Source: an uncultured Paenibacillaceae bacterium (GTDB taxonomy: Bacteria; Bacillota; Bacilli; Paenibacillales; K13). From it: a DNA stretch of 64,000 bases. The stretch's first letter is position 1, and each line of letters begins with the position of its first letter. Positions 62,428-64,000 of the stretch are shown one piece after another. The notes under the pieces are model-generated. The model was not told the origin of the DNA and ran no database searches. It saw only the letters and a list, made by a program, of their open reading frames with translations. The stretch is from positions 105,478 to 169,477 of the forward strand of contig CAJXLT010000007.1 of assembly GCA_913056365.1 (NCBI GenBank). Reading direction: 5' to 3'. The translations under genes and the position numbers were made by a program.

Positions 62428-63294
62428 ATGAACTCGATACAGTCATACTTTAAGGATTATTACGCTAGTCGGACTGCAGTGACATCGGTCGTTATGGTAA
62501 AACCGGATGAAAGCCACAATCAATGGATTGACGGCTTCGACATTTTGTTGCTCGTTATTACAGAAACGAAGCAGCCGACAAACCATACCTCTCATTATAG
62601 TAAAGACAACTATCGCATACAAGAAAGATGGATACATAAAGAAGGACTGGAAAGTTGGATTTTGAATGGCGAGAATCGAAATATCATTCAGTGGATTCTG
62701 CAAGGAGAGTTGATCGTGGATCAGAACGGTTATGTGGAGAGCATGCGTCAATCCCTAAGCAGCTTTCCGAGGGAACTGCGGGAGAAGAAGGCATTGATTG
62801 AATTTACCTATTTTCTCCGTCGGTACTTGCAGAGCAAGGAATACTTAGCCAATGGTGAGGTATTCGATGCTTATAGTAATATATTGGAGGCCCTTCATCA
62901 TTGGGCACGAATTGTTATTATCCAAGATGGTGCACACCCAGAAGTGACTGTTTGGAATCAAGTGCATCATATTAACCCTGGTGTGTACAAATTATACGAA
63001 GAACTGTTGTTCAGTGCGGAATCATTAGAACAGCGTGTGAAGCTGGTGCAGTTGGCAGTAGATTTCTCGGTTATGACGAAGATGAGGGAATGCTGCGCAT
63101 ACTTGCTGCGTGTGATTGGATCTCGCTCCCAACCGTGGAGTGCCTCGGAGTTGAAGGAGCACGAGGAACTTGGCGAGCTTCATATTGATTTGAGTCTTGT
63201 ATTAAGGAAGCTGACTAAGCGTGCCGTTATCAAGGAAGTCATGGAATCCGCAGATGGTGATCTATCGATTATGGAAGTGAAATATACGGTTTGA
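62428..63294 (+). CDS. ygxA: Nucleotidyltransferase-like protein YgxA
   Basis: This 288-residue cytoplasmic protein matches YgxA: an N-terminal nucleotidyltransferase-like domain (SVVMVKPDESHNQWIDGFDI followed by LLLVITE) and a helical C-terminal half with EVFDAYSNILEALHHWARI and MTKMRECCAYLLRVIGS. The catalytic Asp pair of active enzymes is not evident, so activity is doubtful. The ATG at 62428 follows GGAGACGAAGTG. It precedes the rRNA operon as in Bacillus subtilis (perR, ygzB, ygxA, rrnD). Confidence 0.88.
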   Translation: MNSIQSYFKDYYASRTAVTSVVMVKPDESHNQWIDGFDILLLVITETKQPTNHTSHYSKDNYRIQERWIHKEGLESWILNGENRNIIQWILQGELIVDQNGYVESMRQSLSSFPRELREKKALIEFTYFLRRYLQSKEYLANGEVFDAYSNILEALHHWARIVIIQDGAHPEVTVWNQVHHINPGVYKLYEELLFSAESLEQRVKLVQLAVDFSVMTKMRECCAYLLRVIGSRSQPWSASELKEHEELGELHIDLSLVLRKLTKRAVIKEVMESADGDLSIMEVKYTV

Positions 63295-63307
63295 CGTTAT
63301 AAGGTGA

Positions 63308-63338
63308 AACACGACAAGCACTTGTCGTGTTTTTTTTT
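63308..63338 (+). terminator. Terminator after ygxA
   Basis: ACACGACAAG (63309-63318) pairs with CTTGTCGTGT (63321-63330), followed by eight further T. Confidence 0.9.
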
Positions 63339-63363
63339 GCGAGAATTTACTTATCGCAGCTTC

Positions 63364-63393
63364 TTGACATGTTGTTCGGGTCTGTGGTACATT
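63364..63393 (+). promoter_or_regulatory. rRNA operon promoter P1 (candidate)
   Basis: TTGACA (63364-63369), 18-base spacer, TACATT (63388-63393). Confidence 0.6.
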
Positions 63394-63532
63394 ATTTCTC
63401 GCCGCTTCAAATGGGAGCGCGGCGGCAGGCGGCTTTCGAGCTGCGGCTGGCCATGCTCATTCATTATATAGCGGTGAGATGCAACGAAAGTTCCTCGGCA
63501 AACGACAGGAAGTAATTGGAACAAAAAAGCAC

Positions 63533-63562
63533 TTGCATTATTACCCGGAAAGATGTTATATT
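63533..63562 (+). promoter_or_regulatory. rRNA operon promoter P2 (candidate)
   Basis: TTGCAT (63533-63538), 17 to 18-base spacer, TTATAT/TATATT ending at 63562. It is closest to the antitermination leader. Confidence 0.65.
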
Positions 63563-63603
63563 AATAAAGTCGCCGCTGAAACGGTGACGACGCAAACGAG
63601 TAA

Positions 63604-63624
63604 TCGCACTTTGAAAACTGAACA
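63604..63624 (+). promoter_or_regulatory. rRNA leader antitermination site (boxA-like)
   Basis: CGCACTTTGAAAACTGAACA resembles the conserved boxA-containing leader of Bacillus rRNA operons, which loads Nus factors. Leader RNA continues about 300 bases to the 16S gene. Confidence 0.65.
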
Positions 63625-63830
63625 GCGAGTAAACGTGCAATTGGACAGCCGTGTAACGGCTTTGACCAAAAGCACGGACGTCCTCGTTGAAACCATAATG
63701 GTTGAAACGAAACAATCGATTCGAGAGAATCGAAACAACGCAAGCATTGAAATGAGCAGACGCTCTTTCTAATAATGCTTCATTCTAGAGATGATGGTAT
63801 CGGGATTGCTCTTGGTAGCACTAGTGCTGC

Positions 63831-63942
63831 TGGAGAGGTTGATCCCGGATCAAAGTTTCCAAGGAGCGAAGCGACCTTATTGGAGAGTTTGATCACCGAT
63901 CAATCTCACCAATGGAGGAACAATTTATTGGAGAGTTTGATC
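63831..63942 (+). repeat. Imperfect repeats of the 16S 5' end in the rRNA leader
   Basis: TGGAGAG-x-TTGATC begins at 63831, 63881 and 63929. The second and third copies are identical over 18 bases (63877-63894 and 63925-63942); the first has G instead of T at one site. The third copy is the 16S gene itself. Confidence 0.85.
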
Positions 63943-64000
63943 CTGGCTCAGGACGAACGCTGGCGGCGTGCCTAATACATGCAAGTCGAGCGGAGTTTCT
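63924..64000 (+). rRNA. 16S ribosomal RNA, 5' end only
   Basis: The sequence from TTTATTGGAGAGTTTGATCC through GGACGAACGCTGGCGGCGTG and CCTAATACATGCAAGTCGAG is the universal start of 16S rRNA. The mature 5' end is placed by analogy with Bacillus at about 63924. The gene continues beyond the window. Confidence 0.98.

Noticed and set aside
63341..63780. Several 60-97 codon frames in the rRNA promoter and leader region
   Set aside because: They cover promoters, the boxA-like site and leader RNA, lack ribosome sites and have no protein-like pattern.
1..64000. CRISPR arrays, insertion sequences and prophage genes
   Set aside because: No regularly spaced repeats, transposase, integrase or structural phage genes were found on either strand.

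Overview
The window is chromosomal DNA of a spore-forming Bacillota, most likely Paenibacillus or a close relative. The main evidence is gene content and order: a cmpA sporulation gene between tex and a SprT-like gene; the block ydcC-like lipoprotein, alr, ndoAI, ndoA, tex; the block perR, GH18 hydrolase, ygzB, ygxA and then an rRNA operon, as in Bacillus; and AGGAGG-type ribosome binding sites with frequent TTG and GTG starts. The last 77 bases are the 5' end of a 16S rRNA gene, so the window stops at the start of a ribosomal operon.

Layout. 1-3200: a partial LytTR-like regulator, a membrane/coiled-coil protein, a permuted papain-like protein and a YbdG-type MscS channel. 3600-6830: an ehuB-C-D-A type uptake operon for ectoine or other polar compatible solutes. 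6985-9852: a 7TM sensor kinase followed by a broken SARP-type response regulator gene. 9985-16875: ydcC-like lipoprotein, alanine racemase, the EndoA toxin/antitoxin pair, tex, cmpA and a SprT-like gene. 16912-17776: a five-gene tRNA cluster (Asn, Ser, Glu, Lys, Leu) with a duplicated tRNA-Glu tail.

18289-29770 is the accessory part. A DUF898 protein is followed by a secreted polymorphic toxin with an AT-rich exchangeable C-terminus and its overlapping immunity gene, then an AT-rich operon of two tandem SLH-domain proteins and one giant 2170-residue secreted protein with a glycine-rich module that is itself split by an inserted domain. 29908-34919 carries an ANT(6)-type aminoglycoside nucleotidyltransferase, a lipoprotein, a TetR regulator with a YhgE-like exporter (operator and promoter visible), DUF2277 and a PH-domain protein. 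34997-41699 holds MOSC, KamA-family radical SAM, PatB-type C-S lyase, DUF1128, NAD(P)HX repair enzyme and a cupredoxin.

41895-45346 encodes a DedA membrane protein fused to a NERD nuclease-like domain, a thioredoxin-like protein, a metallo-beta-lactamase fold hydrolase and a quinone oxidoreductase. 45548-51552 is a compact nine-gene Tad-like secretion/pilus operon with two twin 48-residue membrane peptides and no visible prepilin peptidase. 51652-59409 includes an M24 peptidase, an AI-2E family transporter, gatCAB for Gln-tRNA formation, a GNAT and an MgtC-like protein. 59521-63294 is the perR to ygxA block, followed by the rRNA promoter region, whose leader contains near copies of the 16S 5' end.

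No insertion sequence, integrase, phage module or CRISPR array was seen. The best candidates for something little described are the SLH/giant protein operon with the neighbouring toxin module, the DedA-NERD fusion and the minimal Tad-like operon.
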